A stretch of DNA of 64,000 bases. Origin: Schistocephalus solidus (Eukaryota; Platyhelminthes; Cestoda; Diphyllobothriidea; Diphyllobothriidae). The number at the start of each line of letters is the position of its first letter. The stretch's first letter is position 1. The stretch covers positions 62,001 to 126,000 of the forward strand of contig WEDG01003323.1 in the NCBI GenBank assembly GCA_017591395.1. Direction: 5' to 3'. The position numbers and the translations under genes are program-made. Under the pieces are notes generated by a model, which had not been told where the DNA came from, did not search any database, and worked only from the letters and a program-made list of their open reading frames with translations. This document shows, in pieces, positions 11,311-23,500 of this stretch.

Positions 11311-14300
11311 GCATAAAATGACCGAATAATACAAAGGAGACTGGACTGGCAAGATGCGGAGGCTCCTGAAGCTTGAACACGCAATCAGATGATTAGAAGT
11401 TAAAAGTTCGAACAGCTGCGCCATAAGATCCTTTTCTTGTTATTTTCAATCGGGATAATTAACTATATTAATGGGGTGCTCATCGATCGGTGGCACTCAC
11501 TAGTTCAGTTGTACCCAGGGGCTTAATCTCGAGACACGCCAGAACACAGAGAGGCTATGATAAAGGCAGCCTAACATGACCGAATAGTACAAGGGAGACG
11601 GGAATGGCCCGTTTTTGGCCCCTTAGCATACATAAGTCAGCCATACCTTAATAAAGACACGGGGGCGCCCGAGGCTTGAAACCCCAAACTAATGCTTTGC
11701 TGCCGTTTTCGATCGTGATAATTAACTTTTGTAAGTAGGCGCTCACCGATCCGTAACAGGAAACTTACGTCCCGTTGTGCCCTGGGGCTCACTCTCGAGC
11801 CTCGCCAAGGGCCACAGAGCGGCTAAGCATACAGTCAGAATAACATGACCGTCAAAGTTAATGGAGAATTTAATGGCCATTTCTAGTTCATTTGCAATCA
11901 ACAATCTGCGGTACCCAAATACAGGCACGGGGGCGCCTGAGGCTCGAACTTTCAACTAGATGCTTAGAAGTCAAAGGCTGGAACAGTTGCGCCATAAGAT
12001 CGCTTCCTTGCCGTTTTCGATTGGAATAATTAACTAGATTAACTAGGTGCTCACCGATCGGTAAGAGTACACTCTCGTCCCATTTAGCCCTCAGATCAAT
12101 CTCGATCCCAACCAACGGGTGCAGGGTGGCAAAATAACATGACCGGCAATGGCAAAGTAGAATAAAATTGTGATTTCTGGCTCCATAGTACTCACCAGTC
12201 CACGCTAACAAATACAAGCACGGGGGTGCCCGAAGGTCGAACACGCAACCGTATGCTTAGAAGACAAACGCTGTAACGGTTGCACCATAAGATATTTTCC
12301 TTGCCGTTTTCGATTGGGATACTTAACTAGATTACGTAGGCGCTCACTGATCGGTAACATGACTCACTCGTCCCGTTTAGCCCTGGGGCTCACACTCGAG
12401 CCCTACAGGGTGGCTAAGGATACAGGAAGAATAACATGAAAGTCAAAGTCAAAATAGAATAAAATGGCCATTTCTGGCTCCTTAGCATTCAGCAGTCAGC
12501 AGTACCCAAATAAAGGCAACGGGGCGCGCCGATGCTAGAACTCGCATCCGGATGCTTGGAAGTCAATCGCTTGATATGCTGCACCACAAGATCTATCCCT
12601 GGCCGTTAACGACCCACACAATTAACTATATTACGTAGGCGTTCAACGATCCGTAACAGGATTCCCACATCACGTTGTGCCATGTGGCTCAATCTCGAGC
12701 ACTGCAAACGGCCGCAGGGCGGCTAAAGATACAGGCAGAATAACACAACCGTCAAACTCAAAGGAGAATAAAATGGCGATTTCTTGCTACCTAGCATTCA
12801 CCAGTCAGCCGAACCGTCATAGATGCACGTGGTTCCCAAAGGTCGAACACGCGAGCGGATGCATAGAAGTCAAACGCTCTACCTTTTGCGCCATAAGATC
12901 GTTTTCTTACCATTAATGATTAGCATTATTATCTATATTGATAAGGCGTGACATAAGATCGTTTACGTGCCGTTAAATATCGGCATAATTAACTATATTA
13001 AGTAGGCGCTAACCGATCGGTCAAAGGACTCACTTCTCCCGCTGTGCCCTTGGGCTGTCTGCTGAGCTCCGCCAACTGTCGCAAGGCGGCTAAAAGTACA
13101 TACAGATAAAATGTGACCGTCAATGTCAAAGGCGAATAAAGTGGCGATTTCTGGCTCACTAGCGTTCACCAGTCAGCCGTACCCAAATAGAAGCACGGGG
13201 CACCCGAAGGATGCTAAGAAGTCAAACGCTCTACCTTTTGCGCCATAAGATCGTTTTCTTGCCGTTAACGGTCAGCAGTATTATCTATATTGATTATGCG
13301 TTCGCAAATCGTTTACAGGACTTACTCGTCCCGTTGTGACCTGGGACTCACTGTTGAGCACAGCCAACGGCCGCAGGGCGCTAAAGATACAGGCAGAAAA
13401 ACACGACCGACAAAAGCAAAGGAGAATAAAATGGTGATTTCTGGCTCCTTATCATTCATCAGTCAGCCGTACCCAATTACAGGCACCACCACGTCCGATG
13501 CTAGAACTCGCAACCTTATGCTTGGAAGTTGATCGCTGTAACTGCTGGGCCATATGATCGTTTACTTGCCGTTACGTTTCGGGATAATTAACTTTATAAA
13601 GAAGCGCTCACCGATCGGTAACATTATTCACTTGTCCCCCTGTGCCCCTGGGCTCTCTGCTGAGCCCCGTCAACTGCCACAATGCGGCTAAATGTACATA
13701 CAGAATAACATGACCGCCAAAGTCACAGCAGAATGAAATGGCAATTTTTGGCTCACTAGCATTCACCAATTAGTGGTACAGAAGTGGAGGCACGGCGTCT
13801 CCCAAAGGTCGAACACGAAACGTGATGCTTTGAAGTCAAATTCTCTACCGGTTGCCCCATAAGATTGCTAACTTGCTGTTAAATAACGGAATTAATTACT
13901 ATATTAAGTAGGCGCTCGATGATTGTTAACAGGACTTACTCATCCCGTTGTGACCGAGGGCTCACTGTAGAATACCGCCAACAGCCGAAAGCCGACTAAA
14001 GATACGTGCAGAATAACATGACTGTCAATGTCAAAGAAGAATACAATGGCGATTTCTGGCTCCCTAGCATTGTACAGTTTGCCGTACCGAAAGAGAGGCA
14101 TGGGGGCGCCGAACGGTCGAACACGCAACCAAATGCTTAGATGACATATATTCTACCGCTTGCGCCATAATATCGTTTTCTTGCTGTTAACGATCAGCAG
14201 TTTTATCTCTATCAATTAGGCGCTCACAAATCCGTAACAGGACTTACTCGTTCCGCTGTGACTTAGGGCTCACAGTTGAGCACAGCCAACGACCGCAGGG

Positions 14301-15235
14301 TGGCTAAAAATACAGGCATAATAACACGACCGACAAAAAGAGAACACAATTTTGATTTCTGGCTCCTTTGCATCCAGCAGTCTGCCGTACCCAACTACAG
14401 GTACCAGCGCGTCCGATGCTAGAACTCGCACCCGGATGCTTGGAAGTCTATCACTCGAACTGTGGCGCCATGAGATCGTTTACTTGCCGTTAAATAACGG
14501 CATAATTGACTATATTAAGTAGGCCCTCGACGATCGGTAACAGGACTTAATAATCCCGTTGTGACCTGGGGTTCACTCTCGAGCCCCGCCTACGGCCGCA
14601 GGGTGGCTAAAGCTACAGGCAGAATTGCATGACCGTCAAAGTGAATGGAGATAAATTTGCGATTTCTGGCTCGTTAGACTTCACCAGTCCACCGTACCCA
14701 AATACAGGCATGGAAGAGCCCGACGCTCGAACACGCAAACTGATGCTTAGAAGTCAAACTCCTAACTTCTGCACAAAAAACATCGTTTTTGCCGTCAAAG
14801 ATCGGCATAATTACTATTGTAATTAGGCGCTCACCGATCGGTAACAAGACTCACTAGTTTCGTTGTTCCCTGAGGCTCACTCTCGAGCACCGACAATGGC
14901 CACAGAGTGGCTAAGGATACACGCAGAATAACAGGACCCTCAAAGTCGATAGATAATAACATAGCCATTTCTTGCTCCTTAGCATTCCTTAGTCAGCCGC
15001 TACAAAATACAGACACGGGGGCACCCGAGGCTCGATCTCGTAACCAGATGCTTGGAAGTCAATCCCTCTTCCTGCTGCGCCTCAGGATATTTTACTTGCC
15101 GTTTTCGACCGGGATAAGTAACTATAGTAAGTAGGCACTCACCGAAAGTAAACCGAACTCCCTCGTATCGTTGTGACCTGGGCCTCTCTCTCGAGGCCCG
15201 CCAAAGGCTGCAGGGCGACTAAAGATACGATAGTT
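11311..15235 (-). repeat. tandem tRNA-like SINE array, subfamily B
   Basis: Continuation of the array with about 13 units near 11,350, 11,660, 11,930, 12,225, 12,525, 12,830, 13,195, 13,488, 13,795, 14,105, 14,405, 14,715 and 15,020. These differ from subfamily A in shared ways: heads contain GATGCTTAGAAGTCAAACGC, the spacer reads CTCACCGATCGGTAACAGGA, and the body reads ATGACCGTCAAAGTCAAAGG and GCGATTTCTGGCTCCTTAGC. The array stops at AAAGATAC (15,221-15,228), where the LINE 3' end joins it. It resumes on the far side of the LINE at 20,160. Confidence 0.85.
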
Positions 15236-15905
15236 CGAACGTCGTACTCCGACGGAGTCGACTGTATGCTGCATGGAAGTGTGGTGCAGCGACGGTGACT
15301 TGCGCGTGAATTAGTTTAAAGTGATGGTAGCCTTGCGCTGCAGCTACCGCACTCTCTCGTCCTCCCCCACCTGAACCCGGTGTCATGACAGCGTCAAGAA
15401 GACCGGAGGCGGAAGAGGACGCAGGTGGCTGGCGTGGCCGGAGCCAACTCTGGGTGTACCACCACACCTGGCTCGGTTCCCACGGAGTGGGAGTGCCATA
15501 AAGGCCACATTAAGAAGGAGCCATTGCAGCCTGACTCTTAGTCCGCCAGTCAGCCAGTTCACACAAAACACATATTGGGCTGACCAGGCGGTTCGAGTTA
15601 TCCCGTCAGTTGGCCACCATCCAAGCCACGGCTTTTAGAGCACCATGATAGTTTCAAGCGCGTCAGATTTTTATAGTGAAAAAATGCGCTGAGATGTTGA
15701 CCTCACTCTCTCCTTCACCTATACAATCAGATCCCCATTAAAGCCAGTCAGCGGTCTGATGTGGGAGTGGGCGCAGGGGATATGGAGCAGCAATCGCCGT
15801 CTGACTCCCAGTCCACTGGTCAGCCCATACACTGAGCCGACGGCGTGGTCTGGTGGAAGCGTCCGATTGGCAGACTTCCCAGCCACGGTTTCTAGGAAAC
15901 CGTGA
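15236..15905 (-). repeat. LINE 3' UTR, minus-strand copy
   Basis: Lies directly after the zinc-finger end of the minus LINE. On the plus strand it reads from GATAGTTCGAACGTCGTACT at its extreme 3' end, through CGCGTGAATTAGTTTAAAGT, AAGAAGACCGGAGG, CATTAAGAAGGAGCCATTGC and GTTTCAAGCGCGTCAG, to GGTTTCTAGGAAACC near 15,890. It is the most complete 3' UTR in the window together with 48,245-48,990, and it identifies the scattered fragments listed below as 5'-truncated LINE copies. Confidence 0.8.
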
Positions 15906-15959
15906 TAAACTCTGGTAAATGGTGATTGTGAGGGTGTTGTCGATGCATTAGTGTAGATG

Positions 15960-16840
15960 GTTTCCGCTGATGTGGCTTAGTCTCCGGTGCTTTACCAGAG
16001 GTTGTCATGGAGGCGCATGTGTCATAATAGGCCCATGCGGTGTGTAAATTTGCGGGAGCAGTGAGGGCAGTGAAGGCGGGCGCGTCGACTGTATGTCGGA
16101 GCCCCAGGCACTGGTTTACCAGCCTCCGCGCGATGGATTCGCGGGTGACCGACCAGGCCGATGCGTGAGTTGAAGTTGCGGGCGCAGTTTGGGTAGGAGA
16201 AATCGGTAGAGGCTGGGAGGATGTCATTCATGGTAGTGTGGGTGGCAGTGGTGGTAAGAATGGCAGGAGCGGATGGTGTGCATGGTTTATCAGTGTTGTG
16301 GGCATTGCGGTAAAGTCCGCTATCATGGATGCGCATGTGACCGTATAGGCCCATGCAATGAGTGAATACACGAGAACAGTGAGTACAGTGGAGGCGACGA
16401 TCTCTGCTATATGTTGGTGTTCCAGGCACTGGTTCACCAGTCTCTGTAAGATATACTCGCAAGTGACCAACCAGGCCGATTTGTGAGGTAACTGTGCGGT
16501 CGCATTGAGGACAGTTATGGAGAGAGTCCTTATCGCTGATGGTGGTGGTGGTGGTAGTGAAGGCAAAGGCGGTGGTGGTTGCGGTGAAGGGATAACAGTC
16601 GATGAGTAGAGGAATGTGGTCTCTATGATGGTGGGAGTAATGGAATTAATGCCAGGAGTGAGGGTGGGGGAGTCTGAAGGAGGGTTGGCTGAATTTGACG
16701 TAGAAATTGGAATTGTTGGATTGTTGGAGCATTGCGTCCGAAGATGTTCAACCAGGCCGATTCGTGCACGGAAGACGCGTTGGAAGCGCGGGCATGTTGG
16801 CAGGGCCTGGGCTTTGACGATGTTGGTCTGGGCGCTGGTT
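15960..16840 (-). pseudogene. LINE C2H2 zinc-finger region, minus-strand copy
   Basis: C-terminal zinc-finger part of the minus LINE. The first module, FQRVFRARIGLVEHLRTQC, lies near 16,735-16,790 in the frame open from 16,926 to 16,228; its first CxxC cysteine pair reads CPRF, so one zinc ligand is lost. A TP-rich stretch follows. The next modules are in another frame (16,462-16,022): a decayed CPQCDRTV..HLRVY, intact CTHCSRVF..HMRIH, YPNCARNF..HPRIH with one Cys lost, and CPHCSRKFTHRMGLL at the end. The switch of frame between modules one and two shows a frameshift in or near the low-complexity stretch. Linkers carry TETGEPVPG and AEAGKPVPG. Confidence 0.85.
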
Positions 16841-18300
16841 AGTTTCGTGCCGCTCTTTTGGCCTTGGCGGCGATGATCTGGTTTGCCACATAGATTGCTA
16901 AACCAGTTTTCACGGATCTTCTCCATGCCATTCTATCCTGGGTGAGATCCACCCAGGTCACGGGGTTGCTATGCAATTGCTTCAGCGATTGCTTTAAAGT
17001 GTCCTTGTAGCGTCGTTTTTGACCTACCTGTCGGCGAGCACCCGCAGTGACATCTCCGTAAATAAGTCGTTTTGGTAGTCGCTCGTCGTCCATTCTTACC
17101 AGGTGGCCACTCCATCTCAGTTGCACTTGCCTCAGTATGGCGTGGATGCTGAGGATTCCGGTCCACTCCAGGACTTCCGTGTCCGGGATCATGTCTTGCC
17201 ATCTCAGCTTCAGTATTCTGCTGAGGCAGTTGAGATGGAAGTGATTCAGCTTCCTGGCTTGGTTCGAGTAGACGGTCCAGGTTTCCACTCCGTACAGGAT
17301 TGTTATCAAGACAACGGCCTTGAACATCTTCAGTTTGGTATTCAGGTGAAAATCGTGGTGATTCCATACGGAGGCCTGCAGCATGCCGAAGGCCTGACTA
17401 GCTTTGGAGATCCATTGAGCAACCTCGTCGTCGACTCTCGTGTTGCGTAACAGCGTGCTTCCTAGAAAAGCGAATGTTTCCACGTTTTTGTGTTGAGCAC
17501 CGTTGTCATTTATTGTTAATCCAAAATCGGTTCAGCCTTCGGCGAAGAGGTCCATGCTCCTTTGAATGTCCTCCTCCGTCACGGTGTTAAGAGCGCAGTC
17601 ATCCGCGAAGAGTAAGTCATAGACAGTAGTCGTAAACACGCGCGTTGGAGCCTGCATACACCGACTGTTGAGAAGGTGCCTGTCAGTTCTGTAGGCGATG
17701 CGGATACCAGGCTGCTCATTACGGTAGGCGTCCATCAGCATAGCCGAGAACATGAGACTGAAGAGGGTGGGGGCCAGTACGCAGCCCTGCTTCACTCCGT
17801 TGGTCACTGCGAATGCTTCGGATACCGTCCCGTTGTCAGTGTCACGCGCCGTCATGCCCTCATGAAGCTGACGCACAATGTGCATGAACCGCTCAGGACA
17901 GCCGACTTTTGGCATGACTTTCCACAGTCCGTCGCGATTCAACGTTTCAAAGGCTTTCGTCAGATCCACGAAGGTAGTGGATAGGTGAGTTCGCATCTCC
18001 TGGAAGAGTGTTGTGAGTTCTGCCATCAGCCGGGGCCCATCGTACTTGTAGACTTTCGGTGGGATTGCGTCCGAATCTGGTGATTTACCGCTGGAAATCT
18101 GCTGCATGGCCCGGATGGTTTCTGGTAGGGAAAGCGACAGATCCAGGTCATTGTTCGTGTCCACTTGAGGGAACCAGTCAATGGCAGCTTCGGAGATGGC
18201 TGATGCGCAATTAAGGACACTTTTGAAGTGCTCGGCACAGCGAATTAGACTTTGCGATTTGTCTGTCAGCAGTGTTATTTTATAAGAGCTTAGCAGCGTT
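16839..18300 (-). pseudogene. LINE reverse transcriptase, minus-strand copy, internally deleted
   Basis: RT of the minus LINE. The frame at 18,164-17,532 (210 codons) starts with NNDLDLSLSLPETIRAMQQ and keeps FVDLTKAFETLNRDGLWK (motif A region), GVKQGCVLAPTLFSLMF and the intact catalytic LLFADDCALN near 17,600. The frame at 17,483-16,839 (214 codons) holds YLGSTLLRNTRVDDEV (here FLGSTLL), LYGVETWTVYSNQARKLNH and [16 protein letters not shown], ending AKRAARN. About 80 residues are missing between TTLFQEM and RTHLSTTF (near 18,000), namely the DATIIHLYKRKGNR to CGF blocks kept in the plus copy. Upstream, CAEHFKSVLN lies near 18,215. A stop and frame change separate the two halves near 17,500. 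It is inactive but better kept than the plus copy. Confidence 0.9.
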
Positions 18301-18355
18301 CCTGTCCCCTTGATAAACGGGCCGTAGATGGCCTAGATGGCTTTGAAAAAGTTTT

Positions 18356-19580
18356 TCATTTCATTGCGGTCCGCATACCCCTGGATTTTCTCAGCCTTTC
18401 AGAGCATCCAGACATCCTGCATCTCCCGCAGCCGTTGCTGTACAAAGCGGCGACATCTGAAGAAGGCTGTTTTGGTGGCGTCAGTCCGAAGGTCCATGTT
18501 GGCTTTGAGTAGTTCATTCTTTTCCGTGAGTAAGTTGCTGATGTCGGCGTCATTGTCGTCAAACAGTCCTGGTGTTGACGGCGTGCGCATCCGAGGACTT
18601 CGAGGGCGGTGGACTGGATGATATTTCGCAGTTGACACCTTTGTGTCTCCACGGTAGAATTATCACCTGGAGCATGCAGGTCCTCCAGTTTCCCAGTTAT
18701 TTGGTTGCTGAGATCAAAACAGTGAAAAGGCAAATTTAATGAAAGAGTATTTAACGTAACTGGCAGCCTCTTACGTTGGGGCCTTCGTCGGGGTTTCAGT
18801 CGGAGCCTCGTGTGGGAGATGACGAGGCGGTGATCTGTCCAACCATCGGCATCGCGGATCGCCTTGATAATCAGCACGTCCTGTCGATCTCGCCTCCGGA
18901 CGAGAACATAGTACAGCAGATGCAAGCGCCTCGACCGAGGGTGCATCCACGTGACCTTCTCCCGCGTCAGAAGGCGGAAGAAGGTGTTGGTCAGAAAGAG
19001 ACGGTGTTCCGCACACGTGCGCAGAAGAAGGAGGCCGTTATCGTTACAACTACCGAGACCATGGGGACCCAGCACTCGCTGCGTGGCAGTATGGTTTGTC
19101 CCGACGCGGGCTTTGAAGTCATCAAGGACAATTAACTGGGCAACCTTCAGTACAGTCGCCAGCAGGGCGTTCAGGTTCTCGTAGAATTTGTCCTACGCCA
19201 CATCAGAGCTTGACCTTGGGGGAGCGTAGGCATTGATGATGGTGGCGAACTGGTCTCCCCGAAGAGGCAGGCGGAGGTTCATCAGGCGATCATCGATACC
19301 CTGCGGCAGACAGGGTAGACGTCACACGATGTCGTTCCGGATGGCAAAGGCCACACTAGCGTTGCGTCGCGCTGCCTTTGGCCGGCCGCTCCAGAAGAAG
19401 GTGTGACCGGCCCCCACCTCCTCCAACTGACCCTGTTCAGAGAATCCGGTCTCGCTGAGAGCAGCAATGTCCACCTTGTAGCGCGCCAGTTTCCGAGCGA
19501 CTAGCGCCGTCCTTCGTTCCTAAGATTGTCTAAATGTGAACGAAAATTCCAGGCTGCTAGTGTGAGTAGACTCACCCGAG
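18356..19580 (-). pseudogene. LINE apurinic-type (EEP) endonuclease and linker, minus-strand copy
   Basis: The LINE endonuclease nicks the chromosomal target for target-primed reverse transcription. Minus-strand reading gives LTLAAWNFRSHLDN near 19,550; KVDIAALSETGFSEQG near 19,460 (family SETRF, so Arg is replaced by Gly); [50 protein letters not shown] (family [11 protein letters not shown]); then, in the frame open from 19,075, [38 protein letters not shown] and [13 protein letters not shown] with the catalytic DH kept. Stops near 19,195 and 19,133 and frame changes break it. The 18,750-18,400 part is the less conserved linker to the RT. Confidence 0.88.
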
Positions 19581-20159
19581 CAGCCTGGAGGGTATGGCGA
19601 GTGAGGTTGGGACGGGGGGTATTGTTGTTTGTTTGAGTTTGACGACCGCGTATTTTGCTATCTGCGAGCCTCAGGCGGCTGCAGAAGACGTGAGACCCAG
19701 CATTTGTTTAGGGCACCTTTTCTAGCTCGTTCCCCCTCGAGGAGGCAAGCTGTGCTGTCCCTAAATATGGCTGCTCGGACATCCCAGACGGCTGCCGAAC
19801 TCCACTATGGGTCACGGTTTGGTTTACGTGGTAGAACGACCCTAGTTAACCTGGGCCGCCTATGGGGTTGCTGTCGCCCCCACCGTAGGATTTTTTGAGA
19901 GGGGGGAGGTTGTAAGTTCTGGAGTCAGATATACCGGGTGATGAGGCACACACAGCACCGGAGACTCTCATCTGGTTTAGCCGGCCGGTCGTGACGGTTG
20001 CCCGGGGTGTGGCCGCTGGAAAAAATCCAACTTCGAGGAGCCACCGATGAGTTGGGTACCAGTTAGAGGCGGCCACAGGAGAATTCACCACCTGTACGAG
20101 AAAAATGGAGCGACCAAATGTTATCTCTGTGGTGCTACCCCTAACTAGTTCCCCTACAC
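19581..20159 (-). repeat. LINE 5' leader (non-coding), copy 1
   Basis: Sequence upstream of the endonuclease start, nearly identical to 28,600-29,155 and recognisably similar to 29,235-29,780. No open frame of its own with known motifs. It probably holds the element's promoter, by analogy with other LINEs; no promoter motif was identified. Confidence 0.7.
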
Positions 20160-20535
20160 TATCGGGAACAGGAATCTGCCATCCCGGTGTGCCCTGGGGC
20201 TCACTCTCGAGGCCCGCCTATGTCTCCAGGGCGGCCAAAGATACAGGCAGAGTAACATGAACGTCAAAGTCAATGGAGAATAAAATGGCGCTTGCTAGCT
20301 CCTTAGCATTCACCAGTCCGCTGTACCCAAATACAGGCATGGAAGAGCCCTAGGCCCGAAATCTCAACTTGATGCTTACAAGTAACACGCTCTACCTGTT
20401 GCATCATAGGATATTTTTCTTTCCATTTTCGATCGGGATAATTAACTATACGAAATAGGTGCTCACCGATCGGTAGCAGGACACACTCGTGCCGGTGTAC
20501 CCTGGGGCTCACTCTAGTGCCCCACCAACGGCTGC
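20160..20535 (-). repeat. SINE array unit, subfamily B, beyond the LINE
   Basis: Contains CCCTGGGGCTCACTCTCGAG, AACATGAACGTCAAAGTCAA, GTACCCAAATACAGGCATGG and CTCACCGATCGGTAGCAGGA in the order of the array before 15,235. It shows that the LINE lies within, not beside, the minus-oriented array. Confidence 0.8.
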
Positions 20536-23500
20536 TTGGAGGCGTACCTGAAGTTTGCTAATATGGCATTAGTGGTCGTTCAAATGTTTCCTGTAATTGT
20601 CGGTCATTTTACTTTGCCTCAATATTCAGCAACGCTGAGGCTGCTATCGGGGTGTCAGAGTGACCTCAAGGCACAACAGGAGGCGTGCGTATCGTAATCG
20701 ATCTTTTAACAAAATTAATATTTCCGAACGAACTAGTTCGTGACGCAGTGGAAGAGCGTTTGACTTCTAGCAAACATGCCGCGTGCTCGAGCTTCTGGCG
20801 CAGAAGCACGTTGGGTTGGGTTGCCTACCTGATGATCGCTAATATGGCATAAATGGTTGTTTCCGTGCTCCTTGTCTTTGTTGGTCATGTTATTTTGCTT
20901 GCATCGTTTGCTCAGCTGCAGCCCCTGTTGGGGACCCCAGAGTGACCCCAAGGAAATACCGGATGAGTGCGTATTGGAAACGAGCTTTGAGTTCCTTCTT
21001 ACCATAATTAATTTTCCCGATCGAAGCAGGAAGTTAACGAGCATGTGGCGCAGTGGAAAAGCGTTTGACTTCGAGCCTCGCGCTCAGAAGCATATTGGGT
21101 TGAGTTGGCTACCTCGCGATCGCTAATATGGCATAAATGGTCGTCCCAGTGAACCTTCTCTTTCCCGGTCATGTTATTTTGCTTGCATCGTTCGCCCAGC
21201 TGCAGCCGCGGTTGGGGACCCCAGAGTGACCCCAAGGAAATACCGGATGAGTGCGTATTGGAAACGAGCTTTGAGTTCCTTCTTACCATAATTAATTTTC
21301 CCGATCGAAGCAGGAAGTTAACGAGCATGTGGCGCAGTGGAAAAGCGTTTGACTTCGAGCCTCGCGCTCAGAAGCATATTGGGTTGAGTTGGCTACCTCG
21401 CGATCGCTAATATGGCATAAATGGTCGTCCCAGTGAACCTTCTCTTTCCCGGTCATGTTATTTTGCCTGCATCGTTCGCCCAGCTGCAGCCGCGGTTGGG
21501 GACCCCAGAGTGACCCCAAGGAAATACCGGATGAGTGCGTATTGGAAACGAGCTTTGAGTTCCTTCTTACCATAATTAATTTTCCCGATCGAAGCAGGAA
21601 GTTAACGAGCATGTGGCGCAGTGGAAAAGCGTTTGACTTCGAGCCTCGCGCTCAGAAGCATATTGGGTTGAGTTGGCTACCTCGCGATCGCTTATATGGC
21701 ATAAATGGTCATCCCAGTGAACCTTCTCTTTCCCGGTCATGTTAATCTGCCTGCATATTTAGCTGCTATGCGGCTGCTCTCAGAATTTTACGTTAAGCCT
21801 CAAAAATCAACGGGACGATTGCGTATTTTAAGCGATCTTTGTGCTCCTACTTACCAAAATTAATATTCCCGATCGAAGCTCGACGGGAAAGAGCTTGTGG
21901 AACAGTGGAAGAGCGTTTGACTTCTGACCAAAATGTCGCGTTTTCGAGCCTAGGGCTCAGAAGCACATTGGGGTTTTGCCTACCTGAAGATCCCCAATAT
22001 GGCATAAATGTTCATTCCAGTGTTCCAGTCATGTTATTTTGCCTTAATCAACAGACGCGCTGTGGCTGCTGTCTGGGCGTCAGATTGACCCCAGGGAACA
22101 ACAGGACAAGTGCGTATTGTAAACCGATCTTTGAGCTCCTTCTTACCCTTATTTAATATTCCCGATGGAAGCTGGAAGTGAACGAGCTTATGGTGCAGTG
22201 GAAGAACGTTTGACTGCTAACAAACATGTCGCATGTTCGAGTCATGCTCAGAAACACATTGGGTTGGGTTGTTAACTGGACGATTGATAATATGGCATAA
22301 ATGCTTGTTTCAGTGTTCCTTGTCTTTGTCGGTCATGTTATTTTGCCTAACTCGTTCGCCACGCTGCGGTTGCTTTTGGGACGTCAGTGGGACTGCAAGG
22401 CACAACAGGATGAGTGCGTATTGCAACCGATCATTGCGGTCCTTCTTTCCATAATAAATATTCGTGATCGAACTTAAAAATGAACGACCTGGTGGCGCAA
22501 TAGATGAGTTTTGTCTTCTGATCAAAATATCGTGGGATCGAGCCTTGGGCTCAGAAGCACATTGGGTTGGTTTGGCTACCTGACGATCGCTAATATAGCA
22601 TAAATGATCGTTCCAGTGTTCCTTGTCTGTCTCTATATTAAGCCACCTTGCAGATGCTCTCAGGATTCTACAGTGACCCTCAAGAAACAACGGGACGAAT
22701 GCGTATTGTACCCGATTTTTGAGCTCATACTTACCATAATTAATATTCCGGATCGAAGCTGGAAGTGAACGAGCTTGTGGCGCAGTGGAAGAGTGCTTGA
22801 CTTCTAACCAACAAGTCGCTAGTTCGATCCTTGGACTCAGAAGCACATTGAGTTTGTTTGCCTACTTGAATTTCGCTCATTTGCCATAAATGGCCGTGCA
22901 TATGTTCACTGTTTTTGCCAGTCATGTTATTGCACCCATATCCTTAGCCGTGCTGCGGCTGCATTCGGGGCTTTAGAGTGAGCCCAAGGGCACAACGGGA
23001 CGATTAAGTCCTATAACCGATCATTGAGCACCTATTCACCATAGTTAATCTTTTAAATTTGAGCTGAATTGTCAACCTGCTCGTGAACAGTGGTAGAGCG
23101 TTTGACTTTGAACCAGCAGGCCGCGATTTCGAGCTTCGGGCGCCAAAGCACATTGGGTCGAGTTGGCTACCTGACGACTGCAACTATGCCATAAATGGCC
23201 ACTCATATGTTCACTGTGTTTGCCGGTTATGTTATTGCGCCCATATCATTAGCTGTGCTGTGGCTGCAGTTGGGGCTCTAGAGTGAGCCCTAAGGCACAA
23301 CGGGACGAGTGAGTCCTGTAACCGAGCGATTTTTGTATACTTAGCATATTTAATATTCCCGATCAAGACCGGCAAGACAACTAGACCGTGACGCCATTGT
23401 AGAGCTGTTGAATTTGAACCAATGCATCGCGTGTTCGAGCCTCGGTCACCGCAGCGCCTGGGTTGTGGTTTGGTGACCTGACGACGGCTAATGTGCCATA

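Noticed and set aside
6770..15235. Regularly spaced repeats resembling a CRISPR-type array
   Set aside because: Units are ~300 bp, tRNA-like throughout, and without short constant repeats and unique spacers. The context is eukaryotic retroelements.
17103..17450. 115-codon plus-strand frame opposite the minus LINE RT
   Set aside because: It is the antisense shadow of the well-supported RT frame. A matching shadow lies opposite the plus copy at 2,911-3,141.
18776..19135. 119-codon plus-strand frame
   Set aside because: Antisense to the LINE endonuclease, which has recognisable catalytic-region motifs on the minus strand.
20857..21745. Repeated 79-96 codon frames with identical proteins on both strands
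   Set aside because: They repeat only because the 284-bp SINE unit is triplicated. The frames run through the tRNA-like head and carry no protein motif.
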